From Apis mellifera (taxonomy: Eukaryota > Arthropoda > Insecta > Hymenoptera > Apidae): a stretch of 64,000 nucleotides of DNA. Within the stretch, counting starts at the first letter, position 1; each line of letters starts with the position of its first letter. Location of the stretch: positions 8,682,009-8,746,008 of the forward strand of contig NC_037648.1 of the NCBI RefSeq assembly GCF_003254395.2, given 5' to 3'. This document shows positions 23,848 to 36,254 of the stretch, in pieces. A program made the translations under genes and the position numbers. The notes under the pieces were generated by a model. It had not been told where the DNA came from. It made no database searches and saw nothing but the letters and a program-made list of their open reading frames with translations.

Positions 23848-26800
23848 TACATATACACGCGTATATCGTCCGGTGTTATTTACACGGAACAGTTTTCACG
23901 ACAATTGTAGCAATCGGTGTCGGCCCACGAGACGCGTCATACGCGGAAACGAAGCTCGCTTGTTTATTTACATATGGATGGCTACACGCTCTCGCCCACA
24001 CTGTTACGCGCGCGATATTTAAATTTTTGCCGCGCACGCACTGGGAATATAACATTTGCGGCTGGAATGGAACAACGAGGGGCAGAAGGAGAGGGAGAAA
24101 TATCATTGAAATAAAATCGCGACCCGATGCCTCGCCCTCCACCAGATTTTTCGAGGATTTGGCTACATATATTTCGAACCCTTCAAAATTCAACGTCCCG
24201 AAAATGACGCTCAAAACCTTGTCAATGTAAATATTCTTCCTCTCTGAATGAAAAATTGTATCAGACTTGTTTTCGAAACCGATTTATTTTTGACTGGAAG
24301 TAGGTTTTGTAAGAAGATTTTTAATCGAGGATTCGTTAATCGAAGGGAATTATCGTTGAATTTGAATTTTATTGAGATAAAATTGAATGTTGAATGGAAG
24401 TCTTGTTTATTCTTCTTTAAGTGTAAGACTCGTGATTATTTTAATCTATATGAAGTTTCATAAAAACGTGAACGTGTTACGATTTATTATATGCAAATTA
24501 TTATTAGTGTATTTTATTACGTTCATTATTATGCATTACCTGCGATATTGAACAATGACTTTGGGTATCCAGTTTCCATTATGTCACCTCTTGAAGTCAA
24601 CTTGCAGAAACTCAAACAACTTCAAGTCAAATAGCTCGACTTAAAGTTATGGATACAAACTTGAGGACAAGTTACATGAATTCGAATGACTGGAATCTAA
24701 ACGAGGCTCTAGGATATTAACCCATGTCCCACTGAATCGTTAAGTACTGACAAATTTTAACTATAGTCATCTATAGTTTCGATGAATTGATCGAAAGATT
24801 TATAAATTTTCTACTTTCCTTTTTAAATCCTTAAATTCAAAAAACAAGAAAACTTTTATAAGATAAAAATTTTAAACATCAAATATCTCGAGAAAGAAAT
24901 TATTCCAAGATCAAAATATAAGATATATTTCTTCCAATCTACCCTTCTCATCCCTATTTCACCCCAAAAAGATCCCAGATATCTTCACTCATTATCATTG
25001 AAAAAAATTAGAAAATCCACAAATGTCCCATTAATTAACAAAACACCGGTCGATATTCCCTTCTCATTTTTCCCGAACGCGAATCAATTAACCCATCCTC
25101 GACCTTTCCTGAACGCGATAAATTATCAACGACAGATATATCGCGCGGGGGCGAGATTTGGCTATATAACGAGCGAAACGACTGGCTTCGAAACTCGAAA
25201 GGCTGGATAACCGCTTCTGTCGGTGAAATGTGAAGATGAGTGGCCAGCCATTCTGCTATTCCTACCACTACCACCTACCACTGCTACTACTGATTGCATT
25301 TCAGACCAACTCACGATGGAATGAAGGGCGTGTGTTCCATAAATTCCCAACGTATTGATACTTGGAAGGAGACATTTTCCCTCAATCTCGTTTTCCCATT
25401 GTCCACCTGCTCTCTTTCGCACCTTTGATCCTTGAGAAGGGTATCCTTTCGTGAATCGAACAGTGTTAATTGGACGGTTTCGTTCAATTTGCTTTCGCCA
25501 ATTCCTCGTGCGTCCATCGAACAGAGAAGAGATCCTAAATATCTTTTTTCTTATTTTTTAATAGTGTGTATTTTTATATAGCATTTTATATTTTATAATA
25601 ATAATGTCAACGAATCGAAGCAAAGGAAGAAATATGACTCTTACCTTTAATGAATCTCTACTCCAAAGTTTCAACTTTAATAAATCGATACCGGCGAGGT
25701 GAAATTTCCCAATCTTCTCCAATTAATCTATATTATAATTCGTGTTACGGTTTAAAAAATATCGAATAACAAAATGTCTTCCCTCTTAAAAAATATTAAA
25801 ACCGTTAAACCGTCTTCCCCTTTTTTTCCCGATTCTAAAATTAAAATAGGATTACTCGTTAAACTCGCCGAGAGGGAAACTTTCTCCACCCTCTCTCGTT
25901 TCCATCCCATTTATAACGAAAATATCTAACGAACGGCGAATCAGTCGCGCGCAATTAGCCATAACGAATAAAAACCAGCGTGTGCCAAGCTTTTTCTATC
26001 CTATAATTCTAATTACTCGTCCAAACGGCGACTCTCGTCGCTCCTTATTGCCCCCTTATCTCCCCTTTAATTTCCATATTAACCCCGCCCAGCAATTAAT
26101 TATTCTCGTTCGAATATCGCATGCTTGATAATTGGTAAACTTTAAACAAGGATTTAATGAACTCTTTTTCACGGATTTCCATTTCGATAGATGCAAGTAT
26201 ATCAATCGAACTTAATGCAATTTATAAATCTTATAAATCTTGTTACGAGAAGAAGAAGAGAAAGAATGAATTACGATATTTATATTTGTTATCATTTATT
26301 TTCCTCCTCAGTTTCGTTTTAAAAATTAAACGAACTCTTCTCTTTGATCCCCTCTTTTCGACGAGAGAGAGAGAGAGAGAAAGAGAGATCATTCAGTTTC
26401 CGAGTAATTAATTTCTTAAGATTCCGAAGCGAGGAAAGTTAATTGAAATTTTGCAACGATAATTGATGAACACGCGGACGATTTTCTAGTGAAAACTTTC
26501 GAGACTTTTATTAAAACATAGTTGCGAAGAATTTTTTTTCTTTATCAATTAACAAGAAGAGTTGGAAAAAAGTTTGTGGTTGAAAAAAGTTTTTAACACG
26601 CAAGATAAATATATCCATCTTGTTTATTTGGTTACAATTTATTAAATATATTATTAACTCGTTCGATCGTCTCCAATTTAAAAAATTTAATTTTCGAAGC
26701 GTTGATCTCTTAAAATCTTCAATTCGACCACTTTCTAAGTAAATGCTAAATCGTTCCAGCAAAACGAATCTATTTTCATATCTGTTTTCTTCTATCACAT

Positions 26801-27283
26801 AAATATAATAATACGAATATTGAATTTTAATAATTGTTTAATATTCGAAACAAGGAAGCATTAAATTAAATAATGTAAAAAGTCGAAACGCAGATACGTT
26901 GGAAAGGAATCGCACACGCTAAAAGACAATTAACGATCTCCCCCAACGGTAATTGATCCTCCACCTGCCCCAGTCAATAGCGGTTAATTGCAAACTGGAT
27001 AGGCCTAAACTTTCGGCTAATTGATTTAACAACTAGTTTCGAGAGGTGGACAATCATGTACACATTTGAACCAGGGTAGAACTTGGAAATCAATGACTTT
27101 GAACTTTACTGCACTCGCGTATGATTGCAGGCACAATTTGTTCCCAAAGTTGTCTTAAATTTCAACTAACGAAGCAACAGAAATTGACTCGCAGCGTAGA
27201 TTTACTCTACGATATGTATAAAATCATGTAGAATTTCAATTATCTGTTATAACGTTTCACACAGATTTAAAATATATACATAC
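23497..27283. other. Gene-free stretch
   Basis: It holds (TC)n at 23547-23564, (AT)12 at 23817-23840, (GA)n at 26363-26388 and a CTAC/CCA-rich patch at 25258-25290. The island 23880-24200 is open on both strands (112 and 140 codons). Near 25616-25690 a minus-strand segment reaches AAG/GTAAGA (24 open codons, KIGKFHLAGIDLLKLK...), but it lacks a decent acceptor. The rest is AT-rich. Confidence 0.5.
23817..23840. repeat. (AT)12 microsatellite
   Basis: A perfect AT array followed by interrupted ATAC/ATAT sequence. Confidence 0.97.
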
Positions 27284-27346
27284 CTGACCAATCAAAGATG
27301 GAACAGATAAAAATATAGACACGAAAGTTAAAAAGGTATCCCTTAC
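27284..27346 (-). CDS. Candidate 63-nt exon / recursive exon
   Basis: On the minus strand this segment starts right after a strong acceptor and ends at GGTCAG/GTATGT, a strong donor. Its length is 63 nt, and 21 codons are open in phase 0 at both ends. They encode a mostly hydrophobic peptide starting VRDTFLTFVSIFLSVP. A second frame is open too. Its first six bases are GTAAGG, themselves a donor, so it may be a recursive exon that is normally removed rather than a coding exon. Confidence 0.3.
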
Positions 27347-27372
27347 CTGAAACAGAAAGAATAAACATATCA
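27341..27372 (-). promoter_or_regulatory. Candidate recursive (zero-length exon) splice site
   Basis: Read on the minus strand, a pyrimidine-rich tract TTTATTCTTTCTGTTTCAG is directly followed by GTAAGG. A joined 3' and 5' splice site of this form is the known signature of ratchet points in long insect introns. The downstream donor 63 nt away fits the recursive-exon model. By base frequency about one CAGGTAAG is expected in both strands of the window, so the tract and the second donor carry the weight. Confidence 0.35.
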
Positions 27373-28105
27373 AATCATTCCATCAGAATAAATTAAAGAG
27401 AAATTTCCAAATTTAAATTTAAACAATAATCCGATCCAAGGAAAATTCGAATTTAAGAGAGAACAAAATCAAGCTTGAATATAATAATTTCAAACCCTTC
27501 CTACTATCTCGTTCCAAACTTCGTTCATCGATTTAATTTCCCCCATCGTCGTTAATTTATTTACCGGCCACGGTACAAATTAAAAAGAAGAAAAAAGGGG
27601 GGAAGGGAAAAGAAATAGAAGAGGGAGAAAGGAAGAAGAAAGGAGGAAAAACAAGATTTCCAAGTTGGGATCGGACTAACTTCGACTAGTTCCACGATGG
27701 GGGAAGCGAAGAAAATCTTCCCCCATCGAGGAATTGCAGCCTCGTGGAAAGGGGCGCAGACTTCGGTTTCATATCGGTCGGCGGAAGTTGCGGCGTTAAA
27801 ATTTCAACGAGTCTCGCCCCTTTCGTACCAACACTCGCGCATAAACACACACACACACGTACACGTATCAGGGAAAAAGTTCAACCTACAACAACTCGGC
27901 TAGCCACGAGAATACGAAGAAAGGGAGGGAGAGAAAGAGAGAGAAGAGGATACTCTCTCTTTATAAGGATAACGACGTAACAAGTCTTCTACGTGGACCT
28001 AATTCGAGCCACCGGTTAAAACGATAGTTTATACCGAGAGAGGGTTAAGGCGCTCGCATTTTCCCTCCTCATCTTTACGCTTTACGTGAAGGAAGAAGGG
28101 GGTGG
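27373..28105. other. Gene-free stretch
   Basis: AT-rich, then purine-rich (GAAAAG/GGAGG) at 27590-27660, a GC-richer patch with (CA)n at 27846-27858 and a purine tract at 27910-27950. The plus frames here (68 and 78 codons) cross these repeats. Confidence 0.5.
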
Positions 28106-28330
28106 ATGGAAGAGGAAACAATGTTGCTCGGGCGGAATGCCCCGAGCGATTCGGAATTGAGTTCGTATCTTGGGTCTGAGAACCGACTAAGAATTCTAGC
28201 CCGAGCTTCTTCAACAGGGGGAGGGTTACATGCGCGGTTCGACAGGGGCTTCCTATTAAAGGGGTATTTGAATGATCCCTTCAACGGGATCATTTCACGA
28301 AACTTCGTGCCAAGTTTCGACGCATCGTGA
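28106..28330 (+). CDS. Candidate small ORF (74 codons) in a hairpin-rich island
   Basis: ATG in the context GGTGGATGG starts 74 codons (MEEETMLLGRNAPSDSELSS...) ending in TGA. The composition is balanced and free of low complexity. The minus strand is open too (72 codons), which weakens the case. Perfect hairpins occur at 28126-28147 and 28271-28294, so a structured RNA is an alternative reading. No family is recognised. Confidence 0.17.
   Translation: MEEETMLLGRNAPSDSELSSYLGSENRLRILARASSTGGGLHARFDRGFLLKGYLNDPFNGIISRNFVPSFDAS
28126..28309. other. Cluster of perfect hairpins
   Basis: GCTCGGG/CCCGAGC (28126-28147, 7-bp stem, 8-base loop) is followed by AATGATCCC/GGGATCATT (28271-28294, 9-bp stem, 6-base loop). 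Immediately after it comes CACGA/TCGTG (about 28296-28309, loop AACT). The adjacent stems could form a compact RNA or mark protein-binding palindromes. No microRNA-length stem is present. Confidence 0.4.
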
Positions 28331-29589
28331 TTGAGCGATCAAAGACGATAATATTTGGTTGTTTCTTTGTCGTTGAGTGAAGTTTTGTTCCCGAGTTTAT
28401 AAAGTTATTATTCGAGGTGTGTATTTTTGTTGTTCAAAGGAAAAATTGTGGAAGAAAAATTGGGTTAAAGGAGATTATTATTGGATTAATATTTGGAAAG
28501 AACAAGTTTATATAATTTATATCAGTGATGTTATTATAGAATGGTATATATTTAAAGGAATATTCTTTTGCCAACTATAAATGGAATAAAAAATTGTAAT
28601 TTGTGATTCTTCTTCTTCTTCAGGAAGATGTTTATTCATTGTCCTTGAAAGATAATTAAATTGGATTAGTTCGGAGGACGGATAATTCTTAAATTTTAGA
28701 GATGTTAAGAGATGGATAATCAGGCTGTGAATTAATTTTAAATTATGCGAGCACCGTATTTGTAAATTTTGACGAACAGGAACAGGTAGATTATTAATTT
28801 AATGAGAGAAAATGTAAGGGAACGACTTATGTTAAGCAGGTATCTAAAATAATGAAGCCTCTCTGCTCAGAGAATATTTCCACGAAATTTATTACATTTT
28901 AATTTCTCAAAGCCTTGGTTGGAATCTTTGGAAAAAAAAAATAGAAATAAAAACATTGCGTATGAGAAATTTTACCAATGTTTGTCTCTCTGTAACTTTC
29001 TAACTTTTATCTCTTGTATTGTATTTTTTTCAACTTCCCTTCCCTAAATCTTATATTTGTAACTTTTAACACGGGAATATTGTGTTATACCAAAATTTCA
29101 AAGCTGAAAAAAGCGGATTCTCCGAAACGAAGTCTACCAATTGCGGTCGAACTACTCGCAACCATAGATGGAATTTGCATCGTTTGCGGTCTACTGGCAG
29201 ACAAAACAGTTGCCATCTGCCTGTCGTTGGTGGAATAAGTGCAGCTTGTGGTTCCACTGCACTCGTTCTCGTCCCACTTGAATTTCAAATTGCCAGAAAT
29301 TATCCCATACAACAACCTACAATCCCCGCCGTTCTATTTTTTTTCAAATCCCCCAAGACAAATAACAGTTTATCGATCGATGAACAAAAAGTAACGATCG
29401 ATAAGAATCACCTTATCCCAGAAATATTTCAAACATGGATGCATCATGTTTGAGTATCAGGTGAAATAAGAATATTTTATTTTAATCAGAGTTTTATTAT
29501 ATTTAAAAAAAAAAAAAAGATATAATAAATTTAAGCTTCTTTCACTTTTAATTCTTTCTTTTCTCGCGCAATTGCCACTCATCCCTCCA
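28331..29589. other. Gene-free stretch with competing open frames
   Basis: AT-rich, with a (TTC)4 run at 28609-28621 and A14 near 29505. The island 29085-29330 is open in two plus and two minus frames, including 123 codons plus (29082-29453). No frame has a supported start with splice signals, so I leave them uncalled. Confidence 0.5.
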
Positions 29590-29952
29590 TTAATTAAGTA
29601 TTAAAAAATTTCTCCTCGCTCCAGTTACTCCAGATTCCCGGAAAAATTCAAAAAATTCATCGTCTCCTTTCTTTTCATCCATCTGCTTGGAAATCGGTCG
29701 AGAATCGAACGGTGCGGCGTTCAATTTCAGAGTAAGTCGGACGAGGGAGGGCGAGATCATTTTTATCAGCGTGGAAATACCGCGGTTGGCCACGATCCTT
29801 CGAAGCTGATGAACGTTGCCTGTCAACTCATCACGAATATTGGACACGATGAAATTGCTCTGTTCGTCCCCCACGTTTCGAGGTGAACCCTCGTCGAGAC
29901 AAACACGATTGGACTTGGTTTCGAAATTTTCCAGAATGATTTCAGATGACAT
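29590..29952 (-). CDS. Candidate ORF of 120 codons
   Basis: The minus-strand ATG (context ATGGAATG) at 29952 opens 120 codons to TAA. The residues are balanced, rich in Asp/Glu, Arg/Lys and Asn, with no low complexity and no hydrophobic helix (begins MSSEIILENFETKSNRVCLD, late segment DEKKGDDEFFEFFRES). It is the most protein-like of the frames that start with ATG here. A weak donor GTAACT lies near the end. Against it: no family match, no promoter, and one frame of this size is close to chance expectation in an island. Confidence 0.22.
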   Translation of the reverse strand: MSSEIILENFETKSNRVCLDEGSPRNVGDEQSNFIVSNIRDELTGNVHQLRRIVANRGISTLIKMISPSLVRLTLKLNAAPFDSRPISKQMDEKKGDDEFFEFFRESGVTGARRNFLILN

Positions 29953-32900
29953 TCCATCAAAATTTTTAGTTTCTATTTATTAAAAGTCGAAATATATTCG
30001 TTACATTTCCTTTATAATATCGCGATACGATGAACAGGCAAATGTGTTGGATCTGCATAGATAAATTGACTCGTAATCGTTCTTTGTATCGATTTTCTTG
30101 TGAATTATAGATTAATTCATCTAAGAAGAATTCCTATCTTCCTATTTTTATTTTAGATAATAAATATTCTGCTGTTCATTTCTTTGAGGTATAAATATTA
30201 GATAGAACAATTCAGAACGAGATGTAAATATTTATATTATTTTTATAGATTCTTATAACATTTCATAAATTTGGATTTTACAATATATTTATAATTGTTT
30301 AGCATCACAAGTTACGTCTTGTATTTGTAAAGTTTATAAACACGTTAAATTCTTCTCTGATAATAAAATCAAAACCAAGTATCCAATCCTTCGAGAATCA
30401 AATTCATTACGCTTCTTCCGTGAGTAAATTCTCTTCCAGAAAATGAAGAAGATTATCTCATATTTTATATATATTCCAGAAATGAAGGAAAATTTAATAC
30501 ATCGTTGTTGCATTGAAATCGATATAATTCAATAACTTTAGACATTTTCTTTCTAAAAATTTAGTCTCAAAGTATTGATATACGATCATTATCTATTCTC
30601 AGTGAGAGAAAAAAATATTTCTTCTCCCAAGAAATCATAAAATCTTTATATTCTTTTCTTTAAATCGATCTGAACGTTGTTGGAAGGATGACGATATCAT
30701 CGAATAAGACAACGTATCGACATCGCGTTAAAAGGAATCGAAAAGGAAACGTTCAACCGTTCTCCTTCCCACCGTTTTACGTCTTCCGCGATTTTATCGT
30801 TTCTACATGTCCCGACCTAAAACTTTTATCGCCCATCCTCATCTTTCTTCTCCATAAAGGAGAAAAAAAAAATGGAATGACACGACTTCCGGCCGGCTGA
30901 GCCAACTACCGCTCAACAAAAAAATTCGCGTGAATTCGCGTCTCTTTATTAGACCGATAAACATTGTTCAGAGTATCGATTGTGCTCGTGGAAAGTGAAA
31001 TTTGTTATCAGAATAAAATTGAAGAATAAAATTCTTGTTGTTAGTCGTCCCCTTGGAATTTTCAAAATGGAGTCTAGATTCGGGGTATTGATTGAAAATT
31101 TCACTAATTTCACTCCCAAGAGTTGAACTTTGAACGAGAACAAATATTATTTGTTTCAAGAAATCCTTCTCCATAGATCATTCTCTTAATTATTCGTTCA
31201 AATCTCTTCAATCTCATTTGCATGTATAAATTTACATATTTTCAAATATTGGAAAATACGAAAGAAAAAGAAGGATTGATGATTTCATCGTGTTAAAAGC
31301 ACCTCGTTTTCTTTCCTTTGAAAATTATTCGAGCAAATTACTCGATAAGTAAAAGTAACGACGAGTAGTTCCAAAAATTTATACTTTCAAGATAAAACTC
31401 GACAAGTTTAATTGAAAAATATTGTAAAAGAACTAATTTCTATTTCTAAGAAACTTCTTCCCCTTTATTTCTCGTCTCCATTCATTAATACGAGTATAAA
31501 TATATTCCCGTCTATCGAATTTCGATATTCCAAGTGAAATAAAGAAAGAAAAAGAAAAAAGAAAAAAGAATACAGGAAAATCGAGCACGATTTTATTTCA
31601 GCAAGAGCTTCGGATCGAAGGCGATTGGAATAAAGTCGCGGAAGATAACGATGAATATTTCAAAGAATATCTGTCTATCGTTGTTTTTCTTTAACAAATA
31701 AACGACACGGCTCGTTTGAAAAGAGACACCGAATTAACTTCTACACTTAATAGACGGGGACAGATCGAATCTCGCGGGACAGAACGGCGACAAATTTTTG
31801 AACGGGGCCACGGTTCAACGGCCGAACTCACGATTCACTCGTCCCACCAGAACCCGTTTCCTGCGCACGGACGCGCCTGTGACAGCGTTAGTTTCATTTA
31901 AATCTTGAAATAATCGAATGATGGACAGGGATGGGAAGCGGAGAGAGAGACGACAAACAAATGGTCGAACGAGTGTGCAACAACCGAAATTCGAATATGT
32001 TGTCGAAAAGCTGTTTTATTCTGGCGAGGAATTACGGGACGATTTTTCGATATCGATGGAAGAACAATGAGAGAAAATCATTGAGAGCGCGCGAATTCCG
32101 TATTTTCGAATTCTTTTCGGAAGAATTCTTGTAAAGTTTTCCTCTTTTTTTTTTTGTAATAATTTTTTAATAACTCGTGCTCCTTTATACAGAGTGAGAT
32201 AATTAATTAATATTGGAATACGAAAGTTGTACAAAAATGTTGATTGAAATTTATTCAATTATAAATTGTACAAAAGGAAAGTCTCTATTATATTGTTGCT
32301 CTATTTCCATTATCTCGCTTTATTTAAAGTAAACTTAAATTAGTTTTAAATTAAGGAACAAGCCTCTGTATCTTTCTACACTAAACATAATTTTATTTTA
32401 ATAATATTTGAGTAAAATTTTTATCAATGGATTTTATCAGTGGATTACTAGGAGGAAAGGAATATACGAGGTGGTGAGAGATACGAAATTTGGCGAGCAA
32501 TTGCTCCCTTGATATGCAAGTTTGTCCTTCATTGTAATACTACACGAGAAAGTATGCTTTTATGATTTGAGTTAGAGTCCAAAGTTTGTATTCCTCGACG
32601 GGATAGCAAATATATTACATTGTTTGCGGTTCCATAATTATTTTCAATATCCCTATATATTTTTGCCCTACGTTATCACTTATCAACTCCTTTAAATTAA
32701 TCGAAACCACACGTTTTATATTATATTATTATTATATTATTATTTTATTTCTCCTTGGATATATTTTGATATACAATTTCATCTCTTCTAAATATCTTAA
32801 AACTATTTTCCCTCCAAAATCTTAACTTAATAATTCTTAATTAACTATCGAATAAAAATAATACAAAAATTTCATCAAATAAAAAAAACAATTCAACATT

Positions 32901-35265
32901 CTTATCAATTTCTTCTAAAATAAACTGTGCCAAGCGACCTCTCTCGATTTAACGAAATATACCGAGTTTCTAAATTCATCTCAGGTAGAAAGAATTCCAA
33001 TACATTCGCATACGTATGTAACTAAATATGGCCGATCAAAAATTCAAGCAAAATCCTTTCCCGACCGAATTTTAAATCATCCCCTCTGCCCCGCAAATGC
33101 GATCAATCAGATCTTCCATACGACACTTTTCTCCCTGGCAGTGTTATGTCGACGAGGAACTACGAAGTTTCCATGAAAGACGATTATTAAACCTCGACAA
33201 ATTTGCTGGTCTTCTGGTTTCTCTGTCTTTCGTCGTTTCGCCTCTCTCTCTCTCTCATCGATTTCCAGTGTTCATCGAAGCTTATTGGCCACCATCGACG
33301 GCCACCACGGTTTGATAAGAACAAGACGGTAGATGTGGGTCCACCAATTCTTATCAACTTACTTTTATCGATGATGGGAAAGCTTATTCCGCGAGAATAG
33401 TTCAAATATATATATAAACTGGGCTCGTTCTCGGAGGAGGAGGAGGAGGAGTACTTCATTTTCATTTCTTGTTTCACTGTAAGCTGCTATTGTGCTTCTC
33501 CATTCGATTTTTATCGATCGTGAAACGTGATATAAGTTTCGTAAAATGTTTGGGAAACGATTATTTTTTTGTCAGCAGCTTGTCGAAGAAAAGGAGAAGA
33601 TGAAGAAATTACGGAGTAATTTTATTTAAGCACTACTCCGCTTCGTTTGTTCAGTCAAATATCTGAAAGATTTATCCGGCGAAAAATATCTTGGATCACA
33701 AAAGTGTACTCGGGTATATAAATGATTCAATTTATTTGTCGAGAATTTAATTTAATTAGAACTGAACAATTTTAAATTCCAATATTATTTAAATGATCGA
33801 CTTCTATCTTTATCGCCATAAAAGAATTTTTTATTCTAAATAATTACAAAAAAATTCGTTCGTTCTTAAGGAATCCAATAGATGCAATCCTCGTTCGTAA
33901 ATAACAACGGGACAATTATTTTAACAGATTCGAAGATAAGAAAAAAAAGAAGGATATTCCAAGAAATGAAACGGTCACTCGTGACAAATAAATAAGCGCT
34001 TATACCTCAAGGGTTGGCTAATAAATTTCGAGCGTGGGGCGACGTGACGAAAGCAATTTCATTTGAAGTTTCCAGCTATTTTAATAGGAATTCCAGGAAT
34101 TTGTTCCTATCCTGTACAACCACCGCCTGATCTACGCTACGTTTAAGGCTGCGCCCCCGACCGTGTCCTCGCTAAAACAATATATCGTCCTGATGCACTT
34201 TAGAGATTATAAGGGGGCCGTTGGTGTGCGTGTACATGCGAAATTGTAGTTAACCTCGCAGGTGAACTGCAGAGAGCGCGATACGCAGGCTGGGTAGATA
34301 GAGAGGAGATAAATAAACTCAGTATTTTCTTCTTTTTTAAAGATTTACCACGAGAGGGAGGGAGAGAGGGAACGTGATTGCAACGAGTAAACATTGGGGA
34401 GGACAGGGGAGGGAAAATTAAAATTTATCACGACAAATGAAGAATGATGACGGTGGAGGATTACACTGGATATTTTCTTTTTCTGGGGAAGTGGAAGACT
34501 ATATGTTAACACACAAGCGAATTATACTTTTCCTAGGGTAGGATAGGTGAGAGGTATTATAAATTATTGGGGGGTGCTTATGAATAACTTGTGAAATACC
34601 GTTGCCTATTTATTGTAACGATTTATGGTAATATTCCACGAGTAGTATAAACCCTTGGATTATGCTCCAAGATTTGGTATCGAATATTTATTGTATAATA
34701 CCTTCTGTAAATATTTTTGAGAACGAGAGAATGAATCGTAGCTTTAAATATTCATCGATACTGTTCTCTATAATCATTTTAATATTCTGTTCCATTTTAT
34801 TGTAGACCAAGTACAAGAAAGTCTTTGAATCGATGAGAAAAGAATTTTGAAATAGTTAAATGAAACGGAGCAAGAGGGAAACGAAAACGAGTTGAAGATC
34901 CGGCGCACGTCGTTGCCACTGGCAACGATTCGAAATTAATAATAAACAATCAAGAGAAGCATCGTGAATCTTTTGTTTGATCGAAAGGGTATCGACAAAC
35001 ATACAATTGAAAAAGAAAAAAGAAAAAGAAACGACACGAAAGAATAATTTCAACCATGAAACGAAACGTGAATTGCCCGATGGATTATTATTTCGCGATA
35101 CGAACTCGAGATCGAACGGAGTAAATAAATTAATGCAAACAGAGAGGCGTCGAATCAAGTCCACTCATGCCTTGTCATGTTTATTTCGAGATGTTCACCC
35201 TCCCCTTATCTCTTTCCCTTTCGCCGCCTTTATCTCCTCCATCTTCACTCTGTTTCCTCGTGCAG
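29953..35265. other. Gene-free stretch
   Basis: Long AT-rich stretch. It contains an ATT/TATTA patch (32719-32748), a T11 run near 32145, (TC)n at 33241-33258 and (GGA)n at 33434-33453. Islands at 31710-31890, 33060-33330 and 34020-34300 have frames of 61-96 codons without splice or promoter support. From about 35190 the sequence turns strongly pyrimidine-rich, leading into the acceptor at 35265. Confidence 0.5.
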
Positions 35266-35308
35266 AACGTTGGCAAACTTTCCATAACGAAGTTTGGCCG
35301 GATCTAAC
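35266..35308 (+). CDS. Candidate 43-nt micro-exon with near-ideal splice sites
   Basis: A 60-bp pyrimidine-rich run (CTTTCCC...TCTGTTTCCTCGTGCAG) ends at 35265 and is an excellent acceptor. The donor AAC/GTAAGTTATTT at 35309 matches consensus at all intron positions. Of the three frames only one is open, giving 13 codons, RWQTFHNEVWPDL, with two overhanging bases at each end. The splice sites are the best pair in the window. The exon could instead be non-coding (untranslated leader or lncRNA). Confidence 0.35.
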
Positions 35309-36036
35309 GTAAGTTATTTGACCTCATATCGGTCACTATTGGAAACTCGGTTATATACCTTCAACTTTGTCTGATTGGTCCTCGAGAATAGTTCATAGCG
35401 ATCGTGGTGGAAAATTGTCCACGAATCCATGATCGTTTCTTTCGAAAATATATTTCGAAGAAAAAGAAGAATTTATTTTATCCTGCAATCTTATCACAAA
35501 AAATTAATCGTGCCAGAAATCCCATGAAACTTCCATTTCTCATAAGAATCGATTTCCGCTCCGTTTTTTCCAACGAACGAAACGTTGGAACTTGGAATTG
35601 ATGACGTTTTCGTAGCATCGTGGCATAAAATAGGACGTTGAGACACGGAGAATAATTGCGGCAATTGCGCCCACTTCGACACTGAAATTGCATTGTTGCC
35701 CGATGGTGTACGAAACACATGGTTGGTTGCACGGCTTCCTTGCGGAAGTGTTCGCGCCGAGCTCGCATTACTGCGAAAGCGAAGGGAATTCTATTTAATA
35801 CCTGCCTCCCCCTCCCCATAGTCATAATCGAGCCTGGTAAATGGCCTTAATGACGGCCATGATGAGCAGGCGAAGAAGAGAGAGACTGGCAAAAAACACG
35901 CGAAATATTATCTATTTTTATTTTTACGATAAAAATTAGGAGATCGGTCAATTGGGGAAGAAGATTGCTGTTGGAAGAAATGTTCGTTGATGATAATTGA
36001 GATAATTGTGCCATATACTTTTGCATTGCTAAATAG

Positions 36037-36254
36037 GTGGATTCTGTCACTGTGCGGAAGTTTTCGCTTACGTTTTCCCTCGTGACGAGGGAAAGTATGT
36101 TGCGTGGATGAAGAAGAATTGTTATAGTGAAGATAATGCGGCAGAATGGTATGATGCAAACGTGTTGCCAAAAGTGACTCGTAAGAAATATAAAATGAAC
36201 CTCTGTTTAGGTAGGAAATATTCAGAGTTTGAGAAAATTTGCTCCAAAGAAGAG
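36037..36254 (+). CDS. Candidate exon of 72 codons ending at GAG/GTAAGT
   Basis: The frame is open after a TAA at 36030. The likely acceptor is GCATTGCTAAATAG at 36036 (AAG at 36060 is an alternative). It ends in phase 0 exactly at GAAGAG/GTAAGT. Residues are balanced (segments RDEGKYVAWMKKNCYSED and EWYDANVLPK). The segment ending YKMNLCLGRK, about 17 residues after a W-Y pair, loosely resembles the middle of a TIR domain (box 2 is normally followed by RD..PG, which is missing here). That likeness is too weak to name a family. An internal ATG at 36108 has a modest context. Confidence 0.33.

Noticed and set aside
36037..36254. Naming the 72-codon exon candidate as a TIR or IL-1-receptor-like protein
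   Set aside because: Only a loose match around YKMNLCL; the conserved RD..PG box and the later TIR motifs are not found downstream on the plus strand.
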